A stretch of DNA of 64,000 bases from Azospirillum lipoferum. GTDB lineage: Bacteria; Pseudomonadota; Alphaproteobacteria; Azospirillales; Azospirillaceae. Below the pieces are notes generated by a model. That model searched no databases. It saw nothing but the letters and a program-made list of their open reading frames with translations, and was not told the DNA's origin. The DNA lies in NCBI RefSeq assembly GCF_024170005.1, contig NZ_JALJXJ010000003.1, positions 62,001 to 126,000 on the forward strand, given 5' to 3'. Positions 9,486-18,040 of this stretch are shown here, piece after piece (the first letter of the stretch is position 1; the number at the start of each line of letters is the position of its first letter). Both the position numbers and the translations under genes were made by a program.

Positions 9486-9633
9486 CATCCCCCTCTCCCC
9501 CCCGGGGAGAGGGTCGGGGTGAGGGGGATGCATGGGGTGGATCGGTGGGAAAATGAGAGGCGCCGCGCGTCGAGCAAAGCCACGCCACGCTCCCCCCTCA
9601 CCTCGACCCTCTCCCCGGGGGGGAGAGGGGATG
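9486..9633. repeat. Inverted pair of C/G-rich palindromic repeats (BIME-like)
   Basis: Two near-identical 45-nt units lie head to head: 9486-9530 and, inverted, 9589-9633. Each is itself palindromic, with a CCCTCTCCCC / GGGGAGAGGG core. A 58-nt spacer separates them. The pair lies in the tsaD-gpsA gap and resembles REP-type intergenic elements found in many GC-rich proteobacteria. A shorter relative of the core forms the terminator at 15837. Confidence 0.85.
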
Positions 9634-9666
9634 TCGCAGAAGGGAAAGGGGATGTAAGAATGCGCT

Positions 9667-10740
9667 TCACGCCTTCACCCCCGCACCGACCCCCGCGCGC
9701 CCGATCACCGGCGCCGCGTTCGGGTCCAGCGGCCATCGCGGACGGGGGGCGAAGTTCAGCGGGTCGCTTTCGCCCAGCCGGAAGCGCTCGATCCCGGCCC
9801 AGGCGATCATCGCCGCATTGTCGGTGCACAGGCGCAGCGGCGGGGCGACGAACTGCATGCCCTGCTTCTCCGCCAGCATCGACAGCCGGCTGCGGATCGC
9901 CTTGTTGGCGGCGACGCCGCCGGCGACCACCAGGGCGCCACCCTGCGGATGGTCCTCCTTGAAGCGCCGGATGGCGCGGGCACAGCGGTCGGCCAGCACC
10001 TCCGCCACCGTCGCCTGGAACGCGGCGGCAAGATCGTCGCGATCCGCATCCGGCAAGACGCCGCCCAACTCCTCCACATGCCGCCGCACCGCGGTCTTCA
10101 GCCCGGAGAAGGAGAAATCGCAGCCCGGACGCCCCAGCATCGGCCGCGGCAGCTCGAAGCGCGCCGGGTTGGTCGCCCGCGCCGCCGCCTTCTCCACCAG
10201 CGGCCCACCGGGATAGCCCAGCCCCAGCAGCTTGGCCGTCTTGTCGAACGCCTCGCCCACCGCATCGTCGATGGTGGTGCCGAGCCGGCGGTAGCGCCCC
10301 ACCCCCTCCACCGCCAGCAACTGGCAATGGCCGCCCGACACCAGAAGCAGCAAGTAAGGAAAGGCGACGTCGTCGGTCAGCCGCGCGGTCAGCGCGTGAC
10401 CTTCCAGATGGTTGACGGCGACGAAGGGCAGTCCGCGCGCCGCGGCGATGGCCTTGGCGGTCATTACACCGACGATGACGCCGCCGATCAGCCCCGGCCC
10501 GCCGGTGGCGGCCACCGCATCGAGGTCGCCGAAGCCGATCCCGGCCTCGGCCATGGCGCGGCGGATCAGCCCGTCCAGATGTTCCAGATGGGCGCGGGCG
10601 GCGATTTCCGGGACGACGCCGCCATAGGGCGTGTGGTCGTCCAGCTGCGACAGCACGACGTCGGCGCGGATCTCGCGCGCGTCGGTGACGACGGCGGCGG
10701 CCGTCTCGTCGCAGCTCGTTTCGATTCCAAGAACGATCAT
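9667..10740 (-). CDS. tsaD: tRNA N6-adenosine threonylcarbamoyltransferase
   Basis: 357 aa, ASKHA-fold enzyme. It transfers the threonylcarbamoyl group to A37 of ANN-decoding tRNAs. The N-terminus carries [14 protein letters not shown], and the metal-binding histidines sit in [21 protein letters not shown] and the C-terminal [13 protein letters not shown] complete the family signature. Divergent from hemC; gpsA follows downstream. Confidence 0.96.
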   Translation of the reverse strand: MIVLGIETSCDETAAAVVTDAREIRADVVLSQLDDHTPYGGVVPEIAARAHLEHLDGLIRRAMAEAGIGFGDLDAVAATGGPGLIGGVIVGVMTAKAIAAARGLPFVAVNHLEGHALTARLTDDVAFPYLLLLVSGGHCQLLAVEGVGRYRRLGTTIDDAVGEAFDKTAKLLGLGYPGGPLVEKAAARATNPARFELPRPMLGRPGCDFSFSGLKTAVRRHVEELGGVLPDADRDDLAAAFQATVAEVLADRCARAIRRFKEDHPQGGALVVAGGVAANKAIRSRLSMLAEKQGMQFVAPPLRLCTDNAAMIAWAGIERFRLGESDPLNFAPRPRWPLDPNAAPVIGRAGVGAGVKA

Positions 10741-10808
10741 GGCGCCAAACTAGCCGCCTTGGCCGTCCGGGTACAGGATGGAGTTGCGCACACCTCCGCG
10801 CATGAAAT

Positions 10809-10822
10809 TTGATCCGCCTCAA
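10809..10822. promoter_or_regulatory. Candidate FNR/Anr-type box upstream of hemC
   Basis: TTGAT-CCGC-CTCAA matches the FNR consensus TTGAT-N4-ATCAA at 9 of 10 positions. It lies 63 nt before the hemC ATG in the tsaD-hemC divergent region. Heme genes of facultative alphaproteobacteria are often under FnrL/FixK-type control. Assignment rests on sequence match and position only. Confidence 0.45.
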
Positions 10823-10885
10823 TCTTATGTATGAGGGGCAGACGAATCCTTGCAAAGCTGCGCGGATCCCCTAGAACTCGGGCTT

Positions 10886-11824
10886 ATGACGACCCACCCG
10901 CTCCGTATCGGGACGCGCGGCAGCCCGCTGGCGCTGGCGCAGGCCCACGAAACCCGCGACCGCCTGATCGCCGCCCATCCGCATCTCGCCGCCCCCGGCG
11001 CCATCGAGATCGTCGTCTTCAAGACCACCGGCGACCGCATCCTCGACCGCACCCTGGCGGAAGCGGGCGGCAAGGGCCTGTTCACCAAGGAGCTGGAGGA
11101 GGCGCTGTTCGACGGCCGCGCCGACCTTGCCGTCCATTCGATGAAAGACGTGCCGACCCAGCTTCCCGACGGGCTGGAGATCGCCACCCTGCTGCCGCGC
11201 GAGGATCCGCGCGACGCCTTCTTCGCCCGCTCCGGCAGCGGTCTGGCCGATCTGCCGGCCGGTTCGGTGGTCGGCACCGCCGGCCTGCGCCGCCAGGCCC
11301 AGGTGCTGGAGCTGCGCCCCGACCTGAAGATCTTCCCGCTGCGCGGCAACGTGCAGACCCGCCTGTCCAAGCTGGACGCGGGCGAGGTGGACGCTACCCT
11401 GCTGGCCCTGGCCGGCCTGCGCCGCCTCGGCCTGACCGAGCGCATCACCGCGGTGCTGGAACCCGAGACCATGCTGCCGGCGGTCGCCCAGGGCGCCATT
11501 GGCATCGAGATCCGCAGCGACGACGACGCCACCCGCGCTCTGCTGGCCCCGCTGAACTGTGCGGAGACCATGCTCCGCGTCACGGCGGAGCGCGCGCTGC
11601 TGGCCGCCCTCGACGGCTCCTGCCGCACGCCGATCGCGGCGCTGGCGGTGCTGGACGGCGATGATCTGCACCTGCGCGCCAAGGTGCTGTCGCCTGATGG
11701 CCGCAGCATCTTCCGGGCGGAACGCCGCGGCAAGGCGACCGATGCCGAGTCGCTGGGCGCCGACGCCGGGGCCGAGATCCGGGCGCAGCTGCCGCCCGAT
11801 TTCTTCGCCGCCGCCCCCCACTGA
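10886..11824 (+). CDS. hemC: Hydroxymethylbilane synthase (porphobilinogen deaminase)
   Basis: 312 aa. Polymerises four porphobilinogens into hydroxymethylbilane. The start MTTHPLRIGTRGSPLALAQA at 10886 fits the family N-terminus. Conserved blocks include AVHSMKDVPTQLPDG, PRGNVQTRL-type LRGNVQTRLSKL, and the dipyrromethane cofactor cysteine in ALDGSCRTPIAAL near residue 244. First gene of a plus-strand heme cluster with hemD 25 nt downstream. Confidence 0.96.
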   Translation: MTTHPLRIGTRGSPLALAQAHETRDRLIAAHPHLAAPGAIEIVVFKTTGDRILDRTLAEAGGKGLFTKELEEALFDGRADLAVHSMKDVPTQLPDGLEIATLLPREDPRDAFFARSGSGLADLPAGSVVGTAGLRRQAQVLELRPDLKIFPLRGNVQTRLSKLDAGEVDATLLALAGLRRLGLTERITAVLEPETMLPAVAQGAIGIEIRSDDDATRALLAPLNCAETMLRVTAERALLAALDGSCRTPIAALAVLDGDDLHLRAKVLSPDGRSIFRAERRGKATDAESLGADAGAEIRAQLPPDFFAAAPH

Positions 11825-11849
11825 CCCTCCCTCCGGCCAGGTTTTCCGC

Positions 11850-12620
11850 ATGACGGAAAAGCAGCCCGAACCATCCCTGCCGCACGGCCGTACGCGCCTG
11901 CTGGTGACCCGCCCGGCGGAGGATGCCGAGCCCCTGGTCCGTCGGCTGGAGGCGCTCGGCCATGCTGCGGCGGTGGAGCCGATGCTGTCGATGGTCTGGC
12001 TCGACGGGCCGGAACCCGACCTGTCGGACGTACAAGCGCTGCTGTTCACCAGCGCAAACGGCGTACGGGCCTACACCAAACGTACGAGCCGGCGCGACCG
12101 TCCGGTGCACGCCGTTGGAGACGCCACGGCGCGGGCGGCACGGGCGGCCGGCTTCGACCAGGTCGACAGCGCGTCAGGCGACGTGTACGCGCTTGCGGAG
12201 CGGGTCAAGGCCATGCGCGATCCGTCTGCCGGTACGCTCCTGCATGTGGCGGGAAGCAAGGTGGCGGGCGACCTCGCCGTCCTGCTCGGGACGGCCGGCT
12301 TCGCGCTGCGGCGCAGCGTGATGTACGACGCCGTACCCGCGCTAACCCTGTCGGATGAGACCGCGACATTTTTGCGTACGTCCGCACTCGACGGCGTGCT
12401 GTTTTTCTCTCCCCGTACCGCTGCATCCTTTGTTAGGCTGCTGGCCGAGTCGGAACTGGTCGGCTGTTGTCGTACGGTCGATGCGTTCTGCCTCAGCCCC
12501 GCGGTCGCGGAGGCTGCCCGTGCGTACGGCGAAAAGGGAGTGATGCCGTGGCGAAGCGTACGGGTGGCGGCTCGGCCGGAGCAGGACGCCCTGCTCGATC
12601 TGTTGCCGGTCGCCGGGTAA
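11850..12620 (+). CDS. hemD: Uroporphyrinogen-III synthase
   Basis: 256 aa. Cyclises hydroxymethylbilane to uroporphyrinogen III. The family is weakly conserved, but LLVTRPAEDAEPLVRRLEALGH at the start, LLFTSANGVRAY and VLFFSPRTAASFVRLL with CLSPAVAEAA are typical. Position right after hemC supports the call. The DNA is odd: CGTACG appears seven times inside the gene, in different codon phases and using otherwise avoided codons such as GTA and CGT (see findings). Confidence 0.9.
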   Translation: MTEKQPEPSLPHGRTRLLVTRPAEDAEPLVRRLEALGHAAAVEPMLSMVWLDGPEPDLSDVQALLFTSANGVRAYTKRTSRRDRPVHAVGDATARAARAAGFDQVDSASGDVYALAERVKAMRDPSAGTLLHVAGSKVAGDLAVLLGTAGFALRRSVMYDAVPALTLSDETATFLRTSALDGVLFFSPRTAASFVRLLAESELVGCCRTVDAFCLSPAVAEAARAYGEKGVMPWRSVRVAARPEQDALLDLLPVAG

Positions 12621-12751
12621 CTCCGGCGCGGTCCGGCCGTACGGCTTACACCCCCGGTGCGTCCGGGTGGGGACCGCAGCCGTACGGGGGACGAGGGGGA
12701 CCGGTCAGGGGGGCTGTGACGTTACAACGAACAACAGCGAACCGAAGGTAC
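11889..12751. repeat. Dense cluster of CGTACG / GTAC palindromes
   Basis: CGTACG starts at 11889, 12062, 12081, 12375, 12471, 12523, 12557, 12638 and 12681. Further GTAC sites lie at 12030, 12185, 12232, 12323, 12333, 12415 and 12748. In hemD the hexamer falls in all three codon phases, and two copies lie after the hemD stop. From base frequencies alone well under one CGTACG would be expected in this length at roughly 68% GC. Confidence 0.85.
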
Positions 12752-12756
12752 AGCCC

Positions 12757-14460
12757 ATGACCTCTCGTCCAGGCTCCGAACGCCCCGGCACCGACCGTGA
12801 CGGCGACGGCGCCAGCACCGGCAATGCGGCGGTCGACCGCATCGTCGAACGTTTCGGCGGCATCCGCCCGATGGCCCACAAGCTGGACACCCCGGTAACG
12901 ACGGTCCAGGGCTGGAAAAAGCGCGGCGCGATCCCGCTGGCCCGCCACGCCGACCTGCGCGCCGCCGCCGCCAAGCACCGCATCAAGCTGGACGATGCCG
13001 ACCTGGACGCGGCGACCCCCAGCGAGGATCGTCCGACCGACGCCGCCGCTGCCGCCATCACGATCGATGCGGTTCCGGTGGTGGAACCGATCCCGGCCGC
13101 CTCCCCGGCCGACACCATTCCCGGCACCGATACCCCGGCCGCCGGCCCGACCACCGGCGCGGTGACCGAGCTGCAATCCGCCGACGCCCTGATACCGCCG
13201 GCCATGCCGATCGGCGCGACCGAAAACCTGGGCGGCGCTCCGAAGACCGACGCCGAGAAGGCCGAAGAGACGAAGACGGAAGACACCAAGTCGGAAGGGG
13301 CGAAGACCACCGCCTCGACCACCAGCTGGACGCCGTCCGGCAGCGCGGGCTACAGCCGCAACGCCGATGCCGAGCCGGTGCGTCCGACCATCGCCCCGAC
13401 TCCCTCCTATATCGACGAGCCCCGCTCCGGTAGCGGTTTCGCCACCGCCCTGTCGGTCGTCGCCCTTCTGGTCGGCGCCGCCGCCCTGTCGGAGCCCTGG
13501 TGGGGGCCCGCACTGCCCGGCTGGCCCGCCACCTCGGCACCCGCCGCTTCGAGCGGTGCATCCGCCCCGGCAGATCCGGCACTGCGTTCGCAGATCCAGC
13601 AGCTGGCCGACCGTGTCGGCAAGCTGGAGCAGCGTCCGGCCAGCGCTCCCGGCAATGGCGGCACCGTCGACGTTTCCGCCCTGACCCAGCGGATCGACGC
13701 GCTGGAGAAGCGCCCGGCCGCCACCCCCGACACCGGCGCCGCGGATGCCCAGAAGGCGCTGGCCGACCGCCTCGCCGCGCTGGAGCAGAAGGTCACCGCC
13801 GCCTCCGGCAACGCCCAGGCGGCGCAACAGCTGCGCGGCGAGGTCGACGCGCTGAAGCAGCAGGTCACCAGCGTCAACCAGGCCGTCAGCGAGCGGCAGG
13901 ACGCCGCCACCGCCGCCCAGGCTCTGGTGCTGGCCGCCGGCCAGCTGCGCGCCTCCCTGTCAGGCGGCCAGCCGTTCCAGCAGGATCTCCAGGCCGTCCG
14001 CGCGCTCGGCATCTCCGATGCGGGCGTGACCCAGCCGCTCGACTCGGTGGCGCCCTATGCCGCCAAGGGCATCCCGACCCGTGCCCAGTTGACCGACCGC
14101 TTCCAGCCGCTGGCCGGCGAGATCGTCCGGGCGGAGGTTCGTGGCGAGGGCAACAGCTGGATCGACTCGGCGGTCGGCAAGCTGTCCACCCTGGTCACCG
14201 TGCGCCGTGAGGGCGGCGGAGTGGTCGGCACCACCGCCGACGCCGTCGTCGCCCGTGCCGAGGCTGCGCTGAACGCCGGCAATCTGGCCAAGGCGGTGGA
14301 GGAGCTGTCGACCCTCCAGGGTCCGGCCGCGCAGACCGCTGCCCCGTGGCTGGCCGACGCCAAGGCGCGTGTGGCCGCCGATCAGGCCGCGCGCCAGCTG
14401 AACGACCGCGCCATCGCCCTGATGACCACCGCCGCCGGCGGGAAGGGGACGGCCCAATGA
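12757..14460 (+). CDS. Alphaproteobacterial Mic60 (mitofilin family) with N-terminal helix-turn-helix
   Basis: 567 aa; AAGG precedes the ATG at 12757. Residues about 24-78 look like a carph-isopro/YdaS-type helix-turn-helix (RFGGIRPMAHKL, then TTVQGWKKRGAIPLARH). A Pro/Ala/Thr/Glu-rich linker runs to about 225, a single TM helix spans about 226-246, coiled coil about 270-410, and a C-terminal mitofilin region ends the protein. COG4223/Mic60 members shape inner membranes and typically sit in the hemC-hemD-mic60-hemY cluster, exactly as here. The cytosolic HTH head is the unusual part; DNA binding is not shown. It overlaps the next gene by 4 nt. Confidence 0.85.
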   Translation: MTSRPGSERPGTDRDGDGASTGNAAVDRIVERFGGIRPMAHKLDTPVTTVQGWKKRGAIPLARHADLRAAAAKHRIKLDDADLDAATPSEDRPTDAAAAAITIDAVPVVEPIPAASPADTIPGTDTPAAGPTTGAVTELQSADALIPPAMPIGATENLGGAPKTDAEKAEETKTEDTKSEGAKTTASTTSWTPSGSAGYSRNADAEPVRPTIAPTPSYIDEPRSGSGFATALSVVALLVGAAALSEPWWGPALPGWPATSAPAASSGASAPADPALRSQIQQLADRVGKLEQRPASAPGNGGTVDVSALTQRIDALEKRPAATPDTGAADAQKALADRLAALEQKVTAASGNAQAAQQLRGEVDALKQQVTSVNQAVSERQDAATAAQALVLAAGQLRASLSGGQPFQQDLQAVRALGISDAGVTQPLDSVAPYAAKGIPTRAQLTDRFQPLAGEIVRAEVRGEGNSWIDSAVGKLSTLVTVRREGGGVVGTTADAVVARAEAALNAGNLAKAVEELSTLQGPAAQTAAPWLADAKARVAADQAARQLNDRAIALMTTAAGGKGTAQ

Positions 14461-15806
14461 TCCGCGCCCTCTGGTTCCTTCTGAAGGTCGCGGTGGTCAT
14501 CGCCGCCGCGATCTGGCTTGCCGACCGTCCCGGCACCGTCAGCGTCCACTGGCTGGGCTACGCCGTCGAGGCACCCTTCTGGGTCGCGCTGCTGGTCACG
14601 CTGGTGGCGCTGGGCATCGCGGCACTCGGCTACCGCCTGCTCCGCGGTACGGTCCGCCTGCCGCAGCGTCTGCGCCGCCACGGCCGTGCCCGCCGCCGCG
14701 AGCGTGGCTACCGCGCCCTGACCCAGGGCATGGTCGCCATCGCCGCCGGCGACGCGCCGACCGCGCGCAAGATGGCGCGCAAGGCCGACGTCCTGCTGAA
14801 CGAACCGCCGCTGACCATGCTGCTGTCGGCCCAGGCCGCCCAGTTGCAGGGTGACGAGCGCGCCGCCAAGCAGTATTTCACCGCCATGCTGGAGCGGCCG
14901 GAAACCGCCTTCCTCGGCATGCGCGGGCTGCTGACCCAGGCGATCAAGTCGGGCGACCGGGTGGAGGCGCTGAACCTCGCCCGCAAGGCGCGCGGTCTCC
15001 AGCCCAACACCCCCTGGCTGCTCGGCACGCTCTATGACCTGGAGGCGCAGGCCGGCGACTGGGCTGCCGCCGAGGGCACCTTGCAGCAGGCGATCCAGGC
15101 CGGAGCCATCCCGACCGAGGAGGGCCGCCGCCACCGCGCCGTCCTGCTGCTGGAGCGCAGCTTCGAGGCGGAGCGCCGCGGCCGGGCCGATGCCGCCCTG
15201 TCGCACGCCCAGGCGGCGCACGACATCATGCCGGGCTTCGCTCCCGCCGCCGTGCGTCTGGCCCGTCTCCAGGTCGCCGCCGACCGGCTGAAGCCGGCCG
15301 CCAAGGTGGTGGAGCGGACGTGGCGCCTGTCGCCGCATCCGGAACTGGCCGACGTCTATCGCGGCATCGTCTCCAGCTATGACGCACTGACCCGCGTGCG
15401 GCTGTTCCAGAAGCTGGTGCGTCAGGCCCCCGATTCGGCCGAATCGCACCTCGCCGTCGCCCAGGCCGCCATCGAGGCCCAGCTATGGGGCGAGGCGCGC
15501 CAGCACCTGAACCGCGCCATGGAGATCGGCCCGACCCGCCGCACCTACCGGCTGATGGCGGAACTGGACCGCGGCGAGCGCCATGACGAGGCGGCGGCGA
15601 AGGACTGGCTGGCCAAGGCCGCCAACGCGCCAGAGGATCCGGTGTGGACCTGCGGCTCCTGCGGGGCGGTCAGCCACAACTGGGGCGGCCTGTGCGGCCA
15701 TTGCGGCGCCTTCGACAGCCTGACCTGGAAGAGCCCGACGGTCGCCGTCCCGCTGATGGAACCGACCGACATCCCCCCGGTGCTGGCCCGTCCGGCCACC
15801 GCGTAA
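14457..15806 (+). CDS. HemY-like TPR membrane protein
   Basis: 449 aa, start ATG overlapping the Mic60 stop (ATGA). Two N-terminal TM helices (about 4-20 and 36-62) belong to the HemY_N domain. A basic stretch (RLRRHGRARRRERGYRAL) and TPR repeats follow to about residue 370. The C-terminus has a zinc-ribbon pattern CGSCGAVSHNWGGLCGHCG. Despite its name this family is not a protoporphyrinogen oxidase; in alphaproteobacteria it is linked genetically to Mic60. A U-rich terminator follows. Confidence 0.88.
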   Translation: MIRALWFLLKVAVVIAAAIWLADRPGTVSVHWLGYAVEAPFWVALLVTLVALGIAALGYRLLRGTVRLPQRLRRHGRARRRERGYRALTQGMVAIAAGDAPTARKMARKADVLLNEPPLTMLLSAQAAQLQGDERAAKQYFTAMLERPETAFLGMRGLLTQAIKSGDRVEALNLARKARGLQPNTPWLLGTLYDLEAQAGDWAAAEGTLQQAIQAGAIPTEEGRRHRAVLLLERSFEAERRGRADAALSHAQAAHDIMPGFAPAAVRLARLQVAADRLKPAAKVVERTWRLSPHPELADVYRGIVSSYDALTRVRLFQKLVRQAPDSAESHLAVAQAAIEAQLWGEARQHLNRAMEIGPTRRTYRLMAELDRGERHDEAAAKDWLAKAANAPEDPVWTCGSCGAVSHNWGGLCGHCGAFDSLTWKSPTVAVPLMEPTDIPPVLARPATA

Positions 15807-15836
15807 GGTTGACGCACTGAAGATTCCCTCTCCCTC

Positions 15837-15867
15837 CCCTCTCCCGGGGCGGGAGAGGGTTTTTTTT
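15837..15867 (+). terminator. Intrinsic terminator of the hemCD-Mic60-HemY cluster
   Basis: Nine-base-pair stem (CCCTCTCCC at 15837-15845, GGGAGAGGG at 15851-15859), a 5-nt loop and eight T residues. The end of the T-tract is read on the other strand as the stop codon of the beta-helix gene. Confidence 0.9.
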
Positions 15868-17794
15868 ATTGCCGCATCCCCTCCGGCCCGACACGGTCCA
15901 GCGGCAGTTCCTTCATCGCCAGCAACCGGTCCAGCAGACGGCCTCCGGCAGGCGGAGCCGCAGCCCTGGTGGCGCTGGCGATGCCGGCGGCCTCCGCAAC
16001 GGGGGCCGCATTCTCCAGCCGGGTGTTGTCGATGCGGTACTCACCGCCCGACAGGCTGTTGACCAGCTGTTCCTTCGGCGACGGGCCAGCCACAACATTG
16101 CCATCGGCGACATTGCCGTGCATCCGGCCGGCCGGACCGGCACTGGGCACCCATTCCAGCCGCAGGAAGCGGTCCTTGCCGTCATTCATCATCGTGATGT
16201 TGTCGGCCACCCGGTTGTTGTCGCCGCCATGCAGGAAGATCGCCGCCATGCCGGTGTTCTCCAGCAGGTTGCCCTGCACCGTCACGCCGCTGGTCATGTC
16301 GTCCAGATAGATGCCGAAGCCCTTGTAGCGGACCAGCCAACGCCCCTGCGCATCGGTGGCGAGCCCGCCGGTATCGCGGATGTCGTTGAAGCGGATGAAG
16401 CTGCGGGTGTCGTTGCCGCTGCGCCCCAGCATCTCGACGGCGCCGGCGTCGGCGGTCTGGCGCGATGTGTCGCAGATGCGGTTGAACTCGATCGTGTTGT
16501 CGCTGTTCACCGTCTGCGGGTTCCAGTTCTTGATCGAGATGCCGTAGCGGGCCGACCGGCGGATGTCGTTGTGGGCGATCAGCGTGTTGCGGATGCCGGC
16601 CCCCATCACCCCACCGCTGAAGAATCGCACCTCGCCGATGTCGCTGATGCGGTTGGCGAGGATGCGGTTGTCGCTGCTGCCCGGCGCCAGCACCACGCCG
16701 GAGCGGCCGAGATGCTCCATCCGGTTTCCCGACACCTCGGTCCGGCTGGCACCGTCCAGCATCACCCCGGTGCCGACCAGGGCGAAGCGGTTGCCGGCGA
16801 CCCGCGCGCCGCTGCCGCCCTTCACCACCACCGCATTCCCGTCCCACGGCACGTCGGTGAAGGTCAGCCCCTCAACCGACACGTTGCGGGCGTTGTCCAG
16901 CCGCAGCAGCACCGGCTGTCGCGCCACCACCACCTCCGCACCCGCGCTGTTCAGCCCGGTGGGTGGCTTGACCAGCAGGCGCTTCGTCCTGGCGTCCCAG
17001 GCGAACTCGCCCGGCCGCGTCAGGAAATCGGGATGGCCGAGCAGACGCACGGTGGAGCCGTCGCGATACGGATACTGCCCGTCACCGCCGAAGCTCAGCA
17101 ATCCGCCTGGATCGGCGGACACCACGTCCAGCAGGTCGTCGGACAGCCTTTCGCGGTCCAGCGCCTGCGCCCGCACCCCCGGTCCGGCCCAGCCGGCCTT
17201 CAGCACGCCGGGGGGAAGCCGCATCTGCCGCTTGCTCCCCGGACTCTTGGGGTCGGACTGCACCGCCTTGGCCGGGAACCAGCCGCTACGCGGATCGCCC
17301 GGCGTGAAATCGCCACTGCGTGCCGCGTCCAAGCGCTGCCCACCGATCGACACGTCCAGTGCCGGATCGCGCGCCAGTGGTGCCGACAGCACGCCATTCG
17401 CCATCTGGGCGCCGCCGACCACTTCACCGCCCGACAGCACCGGCTGCTCGCCCTCCACCGCGGTCAGCCGCAGCCCCGGCAGTGACGCATCCACCACCAG
17501 CGGCGCCGTCAGCCGATAGGTGCCGCCATGCAGCCGCACGGTGGCCGGGCCGCTTCCCTTGGCGGCGGCCAGCGCACGGGCCGGGGTGGCGAAGGGACCG
17601 TCGCGCCCGTCCGGCGACGGTTGCGCCAAGCGCCCCGACCAGCGGTCATTGCCGTTGGGCGAGACATAGAAGGTTGCGTCCGCCGCCACCGCCGGCCCCC
17701 ATCCGGCGGCAGCAAACAGAAACGCAGACGTCAGCAGAATCCGAGGCAGGATTTGGGCCGCTCCACTCCGAAGACGAGGTTGGGAACGGAACAT
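15866..17794 (-). CDS. Secreted right-handed parallel beta-helix protein
   Basis: 642 aa from the ATG at 17794, which has an excellent GGAGGAGG site; the open frame extends far upstream but is not coding there. Signal peptide about 1-38 (LLTSAFLFAAAGWGPAVAAD). The mature start FYVSPNGNDRWSGR and GPFATPARALAAAK are typical of extracellular beta-helix proteins. From about residue 330 a run of N-rich coils (VAGNRFALVGTGVML, VSGNRMEHLGRSGVVL, ILANRISDIGEV) forms a pectate-lyase-like helix (NosD/PbH1 repeats). Likely a polysaccharide-binding or -cleaving protein for the neighbouring Wzy/GT locus, which is divergent. Substrate not predictable. Confidence 0.85.
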   Translation of the reverse strand: MFRSQPRLRSGAAQILPRILLTSAFLFAAAGWGPAVAADATFYVSPNGNDRWSGRLAQPSPDGRDGPFATPARALAAAKGSGPATVRLHGGTYRLTAPLVVDASLPGLRLTAVEGEQPVLSGGEVVGGAQMANGVLSAPLARDPALDVSIGGQRLDAARSGDFTPGDPRSGWFPAKAVQSDPKSPGSKRQMRLPPGVLKAGWAGPGVRAQALDRERLSDDLLDVVSADPGGLLSFGGDGQYPYRDGSTVRLLGHPDFLTRPGEFAWDARTKRLLVKPPTGLNSAGAEVVVARQPVLLRLDNARNVSVEGLTFTDVPWDGNAVVVKGGSGARVAGNRFALVGTGVMLDGASRTEVSGNRMEHLGRSGVVLAPGSSDNRILANRISDIGEVRFFSGGVMGAGIRNTLIAHNDIRRSARYGISIKNWNPQTVNSDNTIEFNRICDTSRQTADAGAVEMLGRSGNDTRSFIRFNDIRDTGGLATDAQGRWLVRYKGFGIYLDDMTSGVTVQGNLLENTGMAAIFLHGGDNNRVADNITMMNDGKDRFLRLEWVPSAGPAGRMHGNVADGNVVAGPSPKEQLVNSLSGGEYRIDNTRLENAAPVAEAAGIASATRAAAPPAGGRLLDRLLAMKELPLDRVGPEGMRQ

Positions 17795-18040
17795 GGGAGA
17801 ACCTCCTCCAAAACAGCGGCAGATGCCGCCGAAGGGGGGAGACTGACCCAGCCCCGCCGGCCCGGCAAAAGCGCGAAGGGGGTGTGCAGGTGCGAAGGGG
17901 CCACGCCCTCTGCACCCCTGCCGACCCGGGACGGGACGTATAGGCTGGCTTTTCATCCTAGCCTGACCGGCCGGTCGTACCCGCTTGCCCGCGGACCGTC
18001 CTTCGTTCAGGCGGGGCCTACAACCGGGGACGGTTTGCCG

